NCBI GenBank assembly: GCA_030037905.1
Contig: JASHPX010000044.1
Span: 1 to 52,921 of the forward strand
DNA: 52,921 nucleotides
Origin: Gammaproteobacteria bacterium
GTDB lineage: Bacteria; Pseudomonadota; Gammaproteobacteria; Steroidobacterales; Steroidobacteraceae
Direction: 5' to 3'
Part shown: positions 36,238-47,074 of the stretch, piece after piece
Layout: every line of letters begins with the position of its first letter
Numbering within the stretch: position 1 is the first letter of the stretch
Program-made: the position numbers and the translations under genes
The notes under the pieces: generated by a model
Database searches by the model: none
The model's input: the letters and a program-made list of their open reading frames with translations, nothing else
What the model was told of the DNA's origin: nothing

Positions 36238-37383
36238 GTGCCAATCATCAACTGCATCGAGGACCTGCGGCTGCTGGCGCGACGGCGCGTGCCGCGCGCG
36301 CTGTTCGAATACGCCGACCGCGGCTCCTACGACGAGCTGACCCTGCGACGCAACCGCGCCGATCTGGATGCGCTCGAATTCCGCCAGCGCATCCTGGTGG
36401 ATCTGTCCGCGCTGTCGGTACAGACTACGCTCCTCGGGCAGAGCGCCGCCATGCCCCTGGCGATCGCGCCGACCGGCATGACCGGTCTGTTCTATGGCAA
36501 CGGCGAGATCCACGGAGCGCGCGCCGCACAGGCCTTCGGAGTGCCCTTCTGCCTGAGCACGCTGTCGATCTGCTCGATCGAGGACGTGCGCGAAGCCACC
36601 GGACAGCCGTTCTGGTTTCAGCTCTATCTGATGCGCGATCGCGGCTTCAATGAGGAGCTGATCGCGCGGGCGCACGCCGCACAGTGCCCGGTGCTGGTAC
36701 TGACGGTGGATCTGCCGGTGCAGGGCCTGCGCCGCCGCGACGCCAAGAACGGCCTGACCGTGCCGCCGCGCCTCACTCTGCGCAACGCCGCCGAGATCGC
36801 GCTGCGGCCGATGTGGGTGCTGCGGCTGCTGCGCGCCCGGCGGCGCAGCTACGGCAACCTGGTCTCGCACCTGCCCGGCACCGGTGGCCTCGTGACGCTG
36901 TCACAGTGGATCGCCACGCAATTCGACCGCTCCGTGACGTGGAAGGACATCGATTGGCTGCGCCAGCGCTGGAACGGACGACTCATCGTCAAGGGAATTC
37001 TGGACGCCGAAGATGCGCGCGCTGCCTGCGCGGCTGGCGTCGACGCCCTGGTGGTCTCCAATCACGGCGGCCGCCAGCTCGACGGCGCACCCTCGACGAT
37101 CTCGGTGCTGCCCGAGATCGTGGCAGCGGTCGCGGGGCGCTGTGAGGTGCTGTTCGACGGCGGCGTGCGCTGCGGCCAGGACATTCTCAAGGCCGTCGCC
37201 CTGGGAGCGCGCGGCTGCCTCATCGGGAAGAGCTTTCTTTACGCGCTGGGGGCGATGGGTGAGAAAGGCGTCACGCTGGCGTTGAACATCCTGCGCGACG
37301 AGCTGACCGCGACCCTCGCCCTCACCGGCCGCACGCGCATCGAGGCGGTGGACGCGGGCATCCTGCGCCGCCGGACGGCGTAG
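36238..37383 (+). CDS. lldD: FMN-dependent alpha-hydroxy-acid dehydrogenase (L-lactate dehydrogenase-like)
   Basis: TIM-barrel flavoenzyme oxidising L-lactate or a similar 2-hydroxy acid, passing electrons to the respiratory chain. FMN and substrate residues are visible: LAIAPTGMTGLFYGNGE, FWFQLYLMRDR, LTVDLPVQGLRRRDAKNG, catalytic His in VVSNHGGRQLDGAPS, and FDGGVRCGQDILKAVALGA. Start GTG 36238 behind GAGGGAG. 381 residues as expected. The closest alternative is a mandelate- or glycolate-type enzyme; lactate is favoured by the symporter. Confidence 0.88.
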   Translation: MPIINCIEDLRLLARRRVPRALFEYADRGSYDELTLRRNRADLDALEFRQRILVDLSALSVQTTLLGQSAAMPLAIAPTGMTGLFYGNGEIHGARAAQAFGVPFCLSTLSICSIEDVREATGQPFWFQLYLMRDRGFNEELIARAHAAQCPVLVLTVDLPVQGLRRRDAKNGLTVPPRLTLRNAAEIALRPMWVLRLLRARRRSYGNLVSHLPGTGGLVTLSQWIATQFDRSVTWKDIDWLRQRWNGRLIVKGILDAEDARAACAAGVDALVVSNHGGRQLDGAPSTISVLPEIVAAVAGRCEVLFDGGVRCGQDILKAVALGARGCLIGKSFLYALGAMGEKGVTLALNILRDELTATLALTGRTRIEAVDAGILRRRTA

Positions 37384-37392
37384 CGCGGGCGC

Positions 37393-38055
37393 TCAGTACG
37401 GGGGATACGGCACGAAGTCGAGCGCGACCGAGTCGATGCGGTAGCGCAGATGCGTGGGTGCAGGACCGTCGTCGAACACCTCGCCCAGGTGCGCATCGCA
37501 ACGCCGGCAGGAGACGGCCAGGTGGTGTACGTCGCCCTGCGCATCCGCCTCGCTCTCCAGGCTCTCGACGACGTTGTAGCGCGAAACCGGCGCGCTGAAG
37601 GTCAGCCAGCCGGCGCCCGGGTCGAACCGCGACCGCCCATCGAACAGCGCCGTGCCACAGCAAACACAGCGGTACAGGCCCGATGTGTGGTTGTGCAGGT
37701 ATTGGCCGGAGAACGCCGGCTCGTCTTCCCCCTGGCGCGTCACCTGGTACGCAAGCGTCGAGAGTCGTACGCGCCACTGCTCGTCGGTTCTGAGGATGCG
37801 GGGCACTTCCATCGTGGCCAGACTGCGGCCGTAGATCGAGAAGCGCTCGATCTGCACCGCCTCCCCCGCCGGCACCACGAACGCGCTGTCCGACTGCGTG
37901 TCCTCGCCGGTATCGGCGGGCCCATCACCGTCCGCCGCCAGCGCCGCGCACGGCATCACCACCGCGATCCCGGCGGCGACACCGCCAACCAGCAGCCACC
38001 TGCGCGAGCAGTCGAGTTCGGAAGCTGCCATGCCACGTTGTATATCATCACTCAT
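37393..38055 (-). CDS. Exported MsrB-fold protein lacking the catalytic Cys
   Basis: 220 residues: Tat-like signal (SRRWLLVGGVAAGIAVVMPC) then a full methionine-R-sulfoxide reductase B domain. Both zinc CxxC pairs are kept (YRCVCCGTALF and SCRRCDAHLGEVF), as is DPGAGWLTF (normally GxGWPSF). The catalytic motif normally RYCxNS is RYRIDS, so the nucleophilic Cys is Arg, and the conserved His of LGHVF is Glu. The fold should form but classical reductase chemistry should not. I use ATG 38055, since the longer ORF has no signal. Confidence 0.88.
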   Translation of the reverse strand: MSDDIQRGMAASELDCSRRWLLVGGVAAGIAVVMPCAALAADGDGPADTGEDTQSDSAFVVPAGEAVQIERFSIYGRSLATMEVPRILRTDEQWRVRLSTLAYQVTRQGEDEPAFSGQYLHNHTSGLYRCVCCGTALFDGRSRFDPGAGWLTFSAPVSRYNVVESLESEADAQGDVHHLAVSCRRCDAHLGEVFDDGPAPTHLRYRIDSVALDFVPYPPY

Positions 38056-38090
38056 CACGAGCAGGCAACGATCCAGTGCTCTGATTGGAC

Positions 38091-38345
38091 TCAACCGGCC
38101 GGCGCCTTCGCGACGCGCCGCCGGCGCAGCGGCAACGTCAATAGGAACCACAGTAGTCGCGGCCGCAGCATGCGCAGCCCGGCGCGGGCCTGCTCTGCGT
38201 CCAGCCGCGCCGTAATGGGCATAGTGCCGAAGACCTTGCCTCTGATGAGCAGCTGATCGGCCTCGCGCTCCAGCGATGTCACGGTCAGCAGCTCGCGGTT
38301 GTCTGAGCCGTAGAGCCTCACGGCGGACAGTGTAACGCACCGCAT
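38091..38345 (-). CDS. Small conserved hypothetical protein
   Basis: 84 residues. The N-terminal part is polar (LYGSDNRELLTVTSLEREADQLLIRGKVFGTMPI), then one amphipathic or membrane helix (LLWFLLTLPLRRRR) at the end with a basic tail. I do not recognise a named family, although the GKxFGTMP pattern looks conserved. Start at ATG 38345 or GTG 38321. It lies 35 nt upstream of the MsrB-like gene on the same strand, so co-expression is likely. Confidence 0.55.
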   Translation of the reverse strand: MRCVTLSAVRLYGSDNRELLTVTSLEREADQLLIRGKVFGTMPITARLDAEQARAGLRMLRPRLLWFLLTLPLRRRRVAKAPAG

Positions 38346-38415
38346 CGGACTGGCGATGCTATGCTTTGAGACATCGGCAGATACATCGGCAGATACCTAG
38401 CGCCAGGGTGCAATC

Positions 38416-39003
38416 ATGGAAAAGCTCCGACGATTCAGGAACATTCCCCTATGGTCTTGCGCGTCGATCGTGGGGCTGGCGCTGCTCGTCGGCGTCGCGC
38501 ATGCCGACCGCTACAGCGACACCACCGACCTGTTCCGGCATGCGGGACAGAGCGGCCACTTCTTCAGCGACTGCTACGGCTATGCGGTCTTTCCCACCAT
38601 CGGCAAGGGCGGCTTCGGTATCGGTGCGGCGCATGGTGACGGGCGCGTCTACGAGCATGGCCGCTACGTCGGCAACACCTCCATGACGCAGGTGAGTTTC
38701 GGATTTCAGCTCGGTGGCCAGGCCTACAGCGAGATCCTCTTCTTCCAGGACCGCGGGGCCCTGAAACGCTTCGAGTCCGGCAACTTCGCGCTGAGCGCCG
38801 ATGCGAGCGCGGTCGCGATCACGGCGAGTGCCTCGGCCTCCGCCGGGACCACGGGCTCGGGGGCCACGGCCAGTGGCGGTGAGGACAATGCGCGCACCGC
38901 CGGCTATTACCAGAACGGCGTGGCCATATTCACCATCGCCAAGGGCGGGCTCATGTACCAGGCGGCCGTGGCCGGCCAGAAGTTCTCCTTTCGGGGACTG
39001 TGA
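38416..39003 (+). CDS. Exported SYLF (YSC84-like) domain protein
   Basis: 195 residues with a signal peptide (ASIVGLALLVGVAHA). The SYLF lipid-binding pattern is seen in DCYGYAVFPTIGKGGFGIGAAHG, FGFQLGGQAYSEILFFQD, FALSADASAVAIT and VAIFTIAKGGLMYQAAVAGQKFSF. It is secreted to the periplasm and probably binds phospholipid. Divergent from the 38345 gene with about 70 bp between them. Confidence 0.9.
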   Translation: MEKLRRFRNIPLWSCASIVGLALLVGVAHADRYSDTTDLFRHAGQSGHFFSDCYGYAVFPTIGKGGFGIGAAHGDGRVYEHGRYVGNTSMTQVSFGFQLGGQAYSEILFFQDRGALKRFESGNFALSADASAVAITASASASAGTTGSGATASGGEDNARTAGYYQNGVAIFTIAKGGLMYQAAVAGQKFSFRGL

Positions 39004-39071
39004 CGCCTGGGAACCCGGACGCCGGGACGCCGCGGACTGTGGCGTTCGGTCGCGCTACAGCCCTCGGCTGA

Positions 39072-41342
39072 TCAGGCCCGCTGCCGCTGCGCCTTCCAAC
39101 GCCGCAGCAGCAGGGCGTTGCCGACCACACTGACCGACGAGAGCGCCATCGCCGACCCCGCGATGACCGGGCTGAGGAACCCGAGCGCCGCCGCCGGCAT
39201 GCCCAGTACGTTGTAGACCAGCGCCCAGAACAGGCCCTGCCATACCTTGCGGCGCGTTGCGCGGCTGATGGCAACGGCATCGGCGATCAGTTGCGGCTCC
39301 GCTCGCAGCAGCGTGATCGCAGCGCTCTCCATCGCTACGTCCGCCGCGCCGCCCATGGCCATGCCCACATCGGCGGCCGCGAGCGCCGGGGCATCGTTGA
39401 TACCGTCACCGACCATGGCGACGCACCGCCCCTGCGTCTGCAGCCGCCGTATCTCCGCGGCCTTCGCCGCCGGCAGCACCTCGGCAAGCACGCGCGTGAT
39501 GCCGAGCTCGGAGGCCACCGCGGCGGCGGTACGCGCGTTGTCCCCCGTCAGCAGGACCGTATCGATCCCGAGCTTGCGTAGCCGCTGCACCGCGGCGCGC
39601 GCATCTGGCCTGAGCGGGTCAGCCACCGCGATCAGCCCCAGCACGTGCGGCAGCGGCGCCAGCGTCGCGACCCACATGAGTGTGCGTCCGCGCGCCTCGA
39701 GCTGCGCCGCCTGCGGCTCGTAGTCGCCAGCGGCGATTCCCTGCGAACTCATCAGCGCGCGATTGCCGATGGCGATGCGCCGCTCGCCGATGCGCGCGGT
39801 CACCCCAAGCCCCGCGTGCGCTTGAAATTCCTCGGGCAACGCAGAGGCCGCCATGATCGGCGCGGCATTGCCGGCCGCGTCGACCGCGGACCGCCGCGCC
39901 TCGGCCAGCACTGCGCGCGCCAGCGGATGTTCACTGGCGGATTGCACCGCCGCCGCGACTTGCAACAGCTCGCGCTGCGCGGCCTGCGCGGCGGCTCCAG
40001 CGCCCAGCGCCGGATCGACCAGGAGCTCCGTCACGACGGGCCGGCCCTGCGTCAGCGTGCCGGTCTTGTCGAGTACCACGGTATCCAGCCGATGCGCGCG
40101 CTCGAGTGCCTCGGCATCGCGGATCAGGATGCCTGCGCGGGCGGCGGCCCCCATGCCGACCACGAGCGCGGTCGGTGTGGCCAGACCCAAGGCACAGGGG
40201 CAGGCGATCACCAGCACCGATACCGCGTTGACCACCGCCGAGGTCACGTGGCCACCGAGCAGCCACCCGCTGACGAACGTGACCAGCGCGATCGCCACCA
40301 CGACGGGCACGAATACCGCGGAGACCCGGTCCACCAGCCGCTGCACCGGCGGCTTCTCCAGCTGCGCGGACTCGACCAGCGCGATGATCCGCGCCAGCGT
40401 CGACTGCGCCCCGACGGCAGTGGCACGTACGCGCAGCAGCCCATCGCCGTTGATGGCTCCTCCCGTCACCCGATCGGCGGTCGCCTTGGGAACCGGCAGG
40501 CTCTCGCCGGTCAGCAGACTCTCGTCAACGGCACTGCACCCCTCGATGACTACGCCATCCACGGGCAGCCGTTCGCCCGGCCGCACCAGTACGATATCCC
40601 CGGTGACGACTGCGTCGGCCGGCACGTCCAGCAGCGCGCCGCCCCGCTCCACGCGCGCGCTTTCGGGCCGCAGCGCCGTCAACGCCCGCAGCGCCGCCGT
40701 GGTCGATCGGCGTGCGCGTGCCTCGAGCCACTTGCCGAACAGCACCAGCGTGATGACCACCGCCGCGGCTTCGAAGTACAGCGGCGTCCCCGGGGCCGCC
40801 GCGAGCAGCAGGTACAGGCTGTAGAAATAGGCTGCAGAGCTGCCCAGCGCCACCAGCAGGTCCATGTTGGCGCCGCCGGCGCGCAGCGCTTTCCAGGCGC
40901 GCGCATAAAAGACAGCGCCAAACAGAAACTGCACCGGAGTGGCCAGCGCCAGCTGCAACCACGGCGACAGCGCGACGCCCAGCATCGGCAGCAGCAGCGG
41001 CGCGGTGAGAATCATCGCCGCGATGAGCTGCCACTTGCGGCCGCCGAGTCGCGACGCTGCAGCTGAAGCGCCGGACACTGCGCGGGCGCCATAGCCAGCG
41101 CGGCGCACTGCCTCGATCAGCGCTTCGGGTCGAAGCTGCCCGGCTGCCGCTTCGACCATGGCACGCTCGGTCGCCAGATTGACGGCCGCGCGCTGCACAC
41201 CGGATACCGAGGCAAGGACCTTCTCGACGCGCACGGCGCACGCCGCGCAACTCATGCCCTCGATCGAGAGAATCAGTTGCTCGTGTCGCGCGTCAGACAG
41301 TGTCGCCGTGGCATCCACTGCGGCATCCACTGCGGCATCCAC
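39072..41342 (-). CDS. copA: Copper-translocating P-type ATPase
   Basis: Exports Cu(I) from the cytoplasm. An N-terminal HMA domain ([16 protein letters not shown]), the P1B signature [20 protein letters not shown] in TM6, phosphorylation site [12 protein letters not shown], hinge [17 protein letters not shown] and C-terminal [13 protein letters not shown] are all visible. 756 residues with a single HMA domain. The start is in a 12-nt repeat with three in-frame GTG codons (41342 and two following), so the exact start is uncertain. The copZ-like gene is 33 nt upstream. No cueR is in the window. Confidence 0.95.
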   Translation of the reverse strand: MDAAVDAAVDATATLSDARHEQLILSIEGMSCAACAVRVEKVLASVSGVQRAAVNLATERAMVEAAAGQLRPEALIEAVRRAGYGARAVSGASAAASRLGGRKWQLIAAMILTAPLLLPMLGVALSPWLQLALATPVQFLFGAVFYARAWKALRAGGANMDLLVALGSSAAYFYSLYLLLAAAPGTPLYFEAAAVVITLVLFGKWLEARARRSTTAALRALTALRPESARVERGGALLDVPADAVVTGDIVLVRPGERLPVDGVVIEGCSAVDESLLTGESLPVPKATADRVTGGAINGDGLLRVRATAVGAQSTLARIIALVESAQLEKPPVQRLVDRVSAVFVPVVVAIALVTFVSGWLLGGHVTSAVVNAVSVLVIACPCALGLATPTALVVGMGAAARAGILIRDAEALERAHRLDTVVLDKTGTLTQGRPVVTELLVDPALGAGAAAQAAQRELLQVAAAVQSASEHPLARAVLAEARRSAVDAAGNAAPIMAASALPEEFQAHAGLGVTARIGERRIAIGNRALMSSQGIAAGDYEPQAAQLEARGRTLMWVATLAPLPHVLGLIAVADPLRPDARAAVQRLRKLGIDTVLLTGDNARTAAAVASELGITRVLAEVLPAAKAAEIRRLQTQGRCVAMVGDGINDAPALAAADVGMAMGGAADVAMESAAITLLRAEPQLIADAVAISRATRRKVWQGLFWALVYNVLGMPAAALGFLSPVIAGSAMALSSVSVVGNALLLRRWKAQRQRA

Positions 41343-41375
41343 CCGTTACTGCCCGGGGCCATGGCGCGCTCAGGG

Positions 41376-41663
41376 TCATGACGCGTGGGCTTCAAAGCCG
41401 GCAGCCCGCACCGCGGCGAGCAGCGCCTGTACCGGGCTGCTGGTGCGCACGCTTGCGTGTCCGCTCGCCAGATCGACGCGCGCATCCACTACCCCAGGCA
41501 CCTGTTTGAGCACGCGCGTCACCGTAGCGGCGCACCCGTCGCAGACCATGCCGGTCACCGCCAGCTCGATGGCGACAGCCTCACCAGGCTGAGCCGCATT
41601 CGGCCGAGCCGCACTCGGCTGGGAAGCATTCGGTTGGGACGCATTCGATCTGGACGCAGTCAT
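41376..41663 (-). CDS. Heavy-metal-associated domain copper chaperone (CopZ-like)
   Basis: 95 residues with one HMA domain: [27 protein letters not shown] carries the CxxC copper site, with V/R[12 protein letters not shown] in the second half. The first 30 residues are a repetitive SQPNA stretch from a 15-nt x4 array, absent from typical CopZ (about 70 residues). Start ATG 41663; 41711 is possible but overlaps the promoter palindrome. It probably delivers Cu(I) to the downstream ATPase. Confidence 0.85.
   Translation of the reverse strand: MTASRSNASQPNASQPSAARPNAAQPGEAVAIELAVTGMVCDGCAATVTRVLKQVPGVVDARVDLASGHASVRTSSPVQALLAAVRAAGFEAHAS
41596..41655. repeat. 15-nt x4 in-frame tandem repeat in copZ-like gene
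   Basis: Four consecutive 15-mers of type GCATTCGGTTGGGAC encode SxPNA-type five-residue units directly after the start codon. Confidence 0.88.
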
Positions 41664-41701
41664 GGCGACTTCCTCGCAGGCGCGCGTGGGCCAGACCCAC
41701 G

Positions 41702-41715
41702 CTATATCCATATAG
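41702..41715. promoter_or_regulatory. Inverted repeat upstream of the copper genes
   Basis: CTATAT-CC-ATATAG, a perfect 6-bp inverted repeat in an otherwise GC-rich gap, 39 bp upstream of the copZ-like ATG. It includes a minus-strand -10-like GATATAG. It does not resemble a CueR site; another regulator or simply the promoter may explain it. Confidence 0.4.
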
Positions 41716-41733
41716 GGCCGCGGTCCGGCCGGG

Positions 41734-42774
41734 TCAAGTCGCGGCCTTGCGCGAGCGAATCAGCTGCTCGAGCTCGGGCACCACCTGGAACAGATCAGCC
41801 ACCAGGCCGATATCTGCGACCTCGAATATCGGCGCTTCCGAGTCCTTATTGATCGCCACGATCGTGCGCGCATCCTTGATGCCCGTCAGGTGCTGGATCG
41901 CTCCAGAGATACCCAGGGCGATGTACAGCTCGGGTGCGATGATCTTGCCGGTCTGACCCACCTGCAGATCATTCGGCACATAGCCGGCATCCACGGCCGC
42001 ACGCGAGGCCCCCACGGCAGCCCCGAGCGCATCGGCGAGCCGATACACGAGCTTGAAATTCTCGGCGCTGCCGAGCGCGCGGCCTCCGGAGACCACGCGC
42101 GCCGCGGTCTGCAGGTCCGGGCGCCCGGTGCTGGGTGCCGAGCGGGTGACGAAGCGTGTGTGCGAGGGCAGCGCGACCTGCAGCTGCGCCGCCTCGATCG
42201 CCGCCGAGCCGCCCGTCGCAGCAGCCTGGAAGGAGGCGGTGCGCACCGTCGCTACCACATGACGCTGTGCCGGCGCTTCGACGGTCACGAGCACATTGCT
42301 CGCGTAGATGGGTCGCTGGAAGCGGTGAGGTGTCTGCACGGCCATGATGTCGCTGATCTGGCCGACGCCCAGCAGCGCCGCGACACGTGGCATGAGATCC
42401 TTGCCGAACGTCGTGGACGGCCCGAGCAGATGCGTATAGTTGCCAGCCAGCGCCACGAGCTGCGGCGCCCACAGCGCCGCGAGCGGCTCGGCATTCTCGC
42501 TGCGCTCGAGCGTGATCACGCGCCGCACACCGGTCAGTGCCGCGGCAGCGCTTGCCACTTGCGTCACGTTCGCACCGAGGACGGCCACGTCGACGCCCGT
42601 CGCGACCGCAGCCGCAGCCGTCGCACCTGCAGTCGCAGCCGCAGCCGCAGCCGCAGCGCTGACAGCGCCGGCGGCATCTGCGCTCAGAATCGCCTGCGCG
42701 CAGGTCACGCATTTGGCGGTGCTCGGATTGAGCCGCCCGCCGGCGTGCTCGGCCACGATCAGCACGGCACTCAC
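41734..42774 (-). CDS. etfA: Electron transfer flavoprotein alpha subunit
   Basis: Binds FAD and carries electrons from acyl-CoA dehydrogenases to ETF-ubiquinone oxidoreductase. The C-terminal FAD domain shows [57 protein letters not shown] and [20 protein letters not shown]. 346 residues against about 310 in homologues; the excess is an Ala-rich insertion ([19 protein letters not shown]) in the N-terminal domain. Its start overlaps etfB by 4 nt. Last gene of the catabolic operon. Confidence 0.95.
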   Translation of the reverse strand: MSAVLIVAEHAGGRLNPSTAKCVTCAQAILSADAAGAVSAAAAAAAATAGATAAAAVATGVDVAVLGANVTQVASAAAALTGVRRVITLERSENAEPLAALWAPQLVALAGNYTHLLGPSTTFGKDLMPRVAALLGVGQISDIMAVQTPHRFQRPIYASNVLVTVEAPAQRHVVATVRTASFQAAATGGSAAIEAAQLQVALPSHTRFVTRSAPSTGRPDLQTAARVVSGGRALGSAENFKLVYRLADALGAAVGASRAAVDAGYVPNDLQVGQTGKIIAPELYIALGISGAIQHLTGIKDARTIVAINKDSEAPIFEVADIGLVADLFQVVPELEQLIRSRKAAT

Positions 42775-43526
42775 AGCACACCTCGCTGCTCGAGCGCGTC
42801 CAGCAGCTCCGCCGCGCTGTTGACGCGCACACCGCGTGCGCGCTGCGGCGGAGGCTCATACCTGAGCACACGCGCCGCGCTGGCGACATCGGTGACGCCC
42901 AGCTCCTCCGGCGTGACGGTATCCAGCGGTTTCTTCCGCGCCTTGGTGATCTCGGGCAAACGCACATAGCGCGGCTGGTTCAGCCGCAGGTCCGTGGTGA
43001 TCACCGCCGGCAGATCCACCTCGAGAGTTTCGAGTCCGGCGTCCACCTCGCGCGTGACGCGCGCGCGTGTCCCCTCGAGCTCCACTTTCGAGGCGAAGGT
43101 CGCCTGGGGACGATCCCACAGCGCCGCGAGCATCTGTCCGGTCTGTCCATTGTCATCGTCGATGGCCTGCTTGCCGAGGATCACCAGCTGTGGTTGATGC
43201 CGTTGTGCGAGCGCCAGCAGCACGCGCGCGACGGTGAGCGGCTCGAGCGGCTGCGCCGCCTGCACCAGCACCGCCCGATCCGCGCCCATCGCCAGCGCGG
43301 TGCGCAGCTGCTGCTGCACATCGGCCGGCCCGATGCTCGCGACGATCACCTCGCCGGCCAGACCGCGCTCCCGGATGCGCAGCGCCTCCTCGACGGCGAT
43401 CTCGTCGAAGGGATTGATGCTCATCTTGACCCCGTCGGTCACGACGCCCGAGCCATCCGGCTTGACGCGCACGTGCACGCTGTAATCGATGACGCGCTTG
43501 ATGGGGACGAGAATGCTGTTGCTCAT
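42771..43526 (-). CDS. etfB: Electron transfer flavoprotein beta subunit
   Basis: AMP-binding partner of EtfA. Key blocks: [59 protein letters not shown], and the recognition loop [20 protein letters not shown] that docks on acyl-CoA dehydrogenases. 251 residues. It overlaps prpD and etfA by 4 nt on each side, tying it tightly to the operon. Confidence 0.96.
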   Translation of the reverse strand: MSNSILVPIKRVIDYSVHVRVKPDGSGVVTDGVKMSINPFDEIAVEEALRIRERGLAGEVIVASIGPADVQQQLRTALAMGADRAVLVQAAQPLEPLTVARVLLALAQRHQPQLVILGKQAIDDDNGQTGQMLAALWDRPQATFASKVELEGTRARVTREVDAGLETLEVDLPAVITTDLRLNQPRYVRLPEITKARKKPLDTVTPEELGVTDVASAARVLRYEPPPQRARGVRVNSAAELLDALEQRGVL

Positions 43527-44950
43527 GCCAGTACCAGCGCTGCCATCAGCTCACTGACCGGCAGAGCCTCGAGGCGCTGCCGGTCAGTGAACAGTGCGAT
43601 GATGCGCCCGGCCTGCTCATTGCCGAAGTGCCCGCGAACCCCCGCGGCAAATTTCTGCTGCAGCAGCGGCAGCGCCTCGGCGCGTCGCAGACGATGGCCG
43701 ATGGGGTAGTCCACCGCTACGCGCTCGGTGCAAGTGCCGTCGCCGAAGAATACCTGCACGGCGTTGCCGATATAGCGCCTGGACGGATCGTAATAGTCGC
43801 GCGTGAAGCCCGCGTTCTCGCGTACGCGCATGCGCTCGCGCAGCGCATCGATACGCGGGTCGGCGGCGACCTCGCGCTCGTAGTCGGCGGCGCTCAGCCG
43901 CCCGAAGATCAGCGGCACGGCGATCATGTACTGCAGGCAGTGATCGCGGTCGGCAGGATTGGCGAGCGGACCGGTCTTGTTGATGATGCGCATGCCGGCC
44001 TGCTGAGTCTCGACGGCGACGTGATCGATCGCCTCGAGTCGCGCGGCCACCTGCGGGTGCAGCTGCATCGCAGCCTCGACCGCAGTCTGTGCGTGGAATT
44101 CCGCCGGATAGGAGACCTTGAACAGCACGTTCTCCATGACATAGCAGCCGAAGGGCTGCGGCAGCGAGAATGCGCGGCCGCGGTTGAGCGCATCGTAGAA
44201 GCCCCACGTGGGCGCCGACAGTGCCGTGGGGTATCCCATCTCCGAGCGCAGCGCGAGCAGCGCCTGCCACACCCCGCGCGCCGTGGCGTCGCCCGCCGCC
44301 CAGCTCTTGCGCGAACCGGTGTTGGGCGCATGACGGTAGGTACGCAACGTCCCGCCATCGACCCATGCATTGGAAACGGCATTGATGACTTGCTCGCGCG
44401 TGCCACCCATCTGCGCGGTGACCACCGCGGTGGTGGCGACGCGCACCAGCAGCACGTGGTCCAGACCGACGCTGTTGAAGCTGTTCTGCAGCGCCAGCAC
44501 TCCCTGGATCTCATGCGCGCGGATCATCGAGCGCAGCACCTGGCGCACCGTGACCGGTTTGCGCGCCTCCAGCTCCGCGGCGCGCGACAGGTAGTCTGCA
44601 GCCGCGAGGATGCCGCCCAGATTATCGGACGGATGGCCCCACTCGGCGGCGAGCCAGGCATCGTTGAAGTCGAGCCAGCGGTTCATCGAGCCGATGTTGA
44701 ACGCCGCGGTCACCGGATCGAGCTCGTAGCCCGTGCCCGGCACGCGCGCCCCGCCGCGCACCAGCCCCGCGGGCACCACCGGTCCGAGCAGCCGCGTACA
44801 GGCCGGATAACGTAACGCCTGCAGGCCGCAGCCGAGCGTATCCATGAAGCAGTAGTAGGCGGTCTGCCAGGCGAGCTCGCTCGGCTCGGCGTCCCCGACC
44901 GCGAAATCGGCAATTGCGCTGATGACCTCGTCCACGGATTGGGGAGTCAT
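43523..44950 (-). CDS. prpD: 2-methylcitrate dehydratase (MmgE/PrpD family)
   Basis: Dehydrates 2-methylcitrate in the methylcitrate cycle. [50 protein letters not shown] and the helical C-terminal lobe ([20 protein letters not shown]) match PrpD. 475 residues, full length. Adjacent prpC and prpB make the pathway role firm. It is 38 nt after prpC and overlaps etfB. Confidence 0.94.
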   Translation of the reverse strand: MTPQSVDEVISAIADFAVGDAEPSELAWQTAYYCFMDTLGCGLQALRYPACTRLLGPVVPAGLVRGGARVPGTGYELDPVTAAFNIGSMNRWLDFNDAWLAAEWGHPSDNLGGILAAADYLSRAAELEARKPVTVRQVLRSMIRAHEIQGVLALQNSFNSVGLDHVLLVRVATTAVVTAQMGGTREQVINAVSNAWVDGGTLRTYRHAPNTGSRKSWAAGDATARGVWQALLALRSEMGYPTALSAPTWGFYDALNRGRAFSLPQPFGCYVMENVLFKVSYPAEFHAQTAVEAAMQLHPQVAARLEAIDHVAVETQQAGMRIINKTGPLANPADRDHCLQYMIAVPLIFGRLSAADYEREVAADPRIDALRERMRVRENAGFTRDYYDPSRRYIGNAVQVFFGDGTCTERVAVDYPIGHRLRRAEALPLLQQKFAAGVRGHFGNEQAGRIIALFTDRQRLEALPVSELMAALVLA

Positions 44951-44988
44951 TGACGGCAGCTCCGTGGCAGGCAGGGTCGCCGCGGCCG

Positions 44989-46116
44989 CTAGGCTCGCTC
45001 TTGCAGCGGGACGAAGGCGCGCGGTTGTGGCCCCGTGTAATTGGCGGTCGGGCGGATGATCTTGCCATCCAGACGCTGTTCGATCACGTGCGCCGACCAG
45101 CCGCTGGTGCGCGCCACCGCGAACAGGGGTGTGAACATCGCAGTGGGCACGCCCATGCGGTGATAGGCGACCGCCGAGTACCAGTCCAGGTTCGGAAACA
45201 GATTGCGTGTCGCCTTCATGAGCTGCTCGATGCGCTCGGCGATCGCGTAGAGCTGCATCTCACCGGCAGCCTCCGACAGCGAGCGTGCCACGCGCTGGAT
45301 GACCTCGCTACGCGGATCGGTGACGGTGTAGACCGGATGGCCGAATCCCATGATGACCTCGCGCGCCTCGAGGCGACGGCGAATGTCCGCCTCAGCGGCC
45401 TGCGGCGAGTCGTAGCGGCTCTGGATCTCGAAGGCAACCTCGTTCGCGCCGCCGTGCTTGGGGCCGCGCAGCGCCCCGATCGCCCCCACGATGCAGGAAT
45501 ACAGATCCGAGCCCGTGCCGGCGATCACGCGCGCAGTGAAAGTCGAAGCGTTGAGCTCGTGTTCGGCGTACAAATTCAGCGAGGTGTGCATGGCGCGCGT
45601 CCAGGCCGCGGGGGCCGGCCGGCCATGCAGCAGATGCAGGAAATGCGCGGCAACCGAATCATCATCGGTCTGCACCTCGATGCGCCGTCTGTCGCGACTG
45701 AAGTGGTACCAGTAACACAGCATCGAGGGTAGCGCCGCGAGCAGTCGGTCGGCGAGCGCACGCGCGGGCTCGGCGGCATGGGCGGGCTCTTCACCCTCCA
45801 GGCAACCGAGCGCCGATACGCCGGTACGCAGCACGTCCATGGGATGAGTCGCGGCCGGCAGCAGCTCGAGCGCGGCACGCAGCGGCGCCGGCAGCGCGCG
45901 GCCGCGCCTCAGGCGCTGTTTGTAATCGGCCAGCTCGTCGGCGTTGGGCCAGCGCTCGTGGATCAGCAGATGCGCGACTTCCTCGAACTCGCAGCGTTCG
46001 GCGATCTCCAGGATGTCGTAGCCGCGGTAGTGCAGATCGTTACCCGCCAGCCCCACGGTACACAGCGCGGTGTTGCCGGCGACGACGCCCGAGAGCGCCA
46101 CGGACTTTTTCGGCAT
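44989..46116 (-). CDS. prpC: 2-methylcitrate synthase
   Basis: Citrate-synthase fold enzyme condensing propionyl-CoA with oxaloacetate. Starts [47 protein letters not shown], catalytic [34 protein letters not shown] and [18 protein letters not shown] are typical. 375 residues as in PrpC (citrate synthases are about 430). It begins 3 nt after prpB. Confidence 0.96.
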   Translation of the reverse strand: MPKKSVALSGVVAGNTALCTVGLAGNDLHYRGYDILEIAERCEFEEVAHLLIHERWPNADELADYKQRLRRGRALPAPLRAALELLPAATHPMDVLRTGVSALGCLEGEEPAHAAEPARALADRLLAALPSMLCYWYHFSRDRRRIEVQTDDDSVAAHFLHLLHGRPAPAAWTRAMHTSLNLYAEHELNASTFTARVIAGTGSDLYSCIVGAIGALRGPKHGGANEVAFEIQSRYDSPQAAEADIRRRLEAREVIMGFGHPVYTVTDPRSEVIQRVARSLSEAAGEMQLYAIAERIEQLMKATRNLFPNLDWYSAVAYHRMGVPTAMFTPLFAVARTSGWSAHVIEQRLDGKIIRPTANYTGPQPRAFVPLQERA

Positions 46117-46119
46117 CGG

Positions 46120-47064
46120 CTAACGCTCCTTGCCCTCGGCGAACAGCCGATCGAGCCTCTGTTCGAAGGCCGGATAATCCAGGTAGCGATACAGCTCCTC
46201 GCGCGTCTGCATGTGATCGAGCATGGCGCGCTGACTGCCGTCGCGCCGGATCACGCGGTAGGTCTGCAGCGCCGCGGCGTTCATCGCCCGATAGGCCGAG
46301 CAGCAATACAGCACGATGTCCACGCCGTGAGCCCCGAGCTCGTCGCGTCCGAACAGCGGCGTGCGGCCAAACTCGGTGATGTTGGCGAGGATAGGCACCC
46401 GTAGCGCATCCTTGAAGCGCCGATAGTGCCCGAGCTCGGTCACGGCCTCGGGGAAAATCATGTCGGCGCCCGCCGCCACGCAGGCGGCCGCGCGCTCGAT
46501 GGCGCGCTCCAGGCCCTCGTTTGCCAGCGCGTCGGTGCGTGCCATGATGACGAACCCGGCGTCGGGACGCGCGTCCACCGCTGCCTTGATGCGGTCCACC
46601 ATCTCCTCGAGCGGCACGAGCTGCTTTCCCGGGCGATGGCCGCAGCGCTTGGCCTGCACCTGGTCCTCGAGATGCAGGCCGGCCGCGCCCGCCTTGGCGA
46701 TCGCGCGCACCGTGCGCGCGATGTTGAAGGCACCGCCCCAGCCGGTGTCTGCGTCCACCAGCAGCGGCAGCTCGCACGCGTCGGTGATGCGGCGTATGTC
46801 CGTCAGAACATCCTCGAGCGTACTGATGCCGAGGTCCGGCACTCCGAGGGAGTTGGCCGCGACACCACCTCCGGACAGGTATAGCGCACGAAAGCCGGTG
46901 GCGGCAGCCAGGCGCGCCGCGTAGGCATTGATCGCACCGACCATCTGCAGCGGCCGCTCGGCCGCGAGCGCCGCACGCAGATGCGCCCCTGCCGAGCGCT
47001 CGCGCGCGCCCTCGGACGGCGAAGCACGCGCACCCTCGGACGGCGAAACAGGCGGGGCGTTCAT
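46120..47064 (-). CDS. prpB: 2-methylisocitrate lyase
   Basis: Cleaves 2-methylisocitrate to pyruvate and succinate. Active-site motif KRCGHRPGK is present, plus [42 protein letters not shown] and IMARTDA. 314 residues against about 295 in homologues. The extra N-terminus is [18 protein letters not shown] from a 24-nt duplication at about 46998-47047, so a later start is possible but none is in frame before [15 protein letters not shown]. Ten nt separate it from the HMG-CoA lyase gene. Confidence 0.96.
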   Translation of the reverse strand: MNAPPVSPSEGARASPSEGARERSAGAHLRAALAAERPLQMVGAINAYAARLAAATGFRALYLSGGGVAANSLGVPDLGISTLEDVLTDIRRITDACELPLLVDADTGWGGAFNIARTVRAIAKAGAAGLHLEDQVQAKRCGHRPGKQLVPLEEMVDRIKAAVDARPDAGFVIMARTDALANEGLERAIERAAACVAAGADMIFPEAVTELGHYRRFKDALRVPILANITEFGRTPLFGRDELGAHGVDIVLYCCSAYRAMNAAALQTYRVIRRDGSQRAMLDHMQTREELYRYLDYPAFEQRLDRLFAEGKER

Positions 47065-47074
47065 CGCTGAAACC

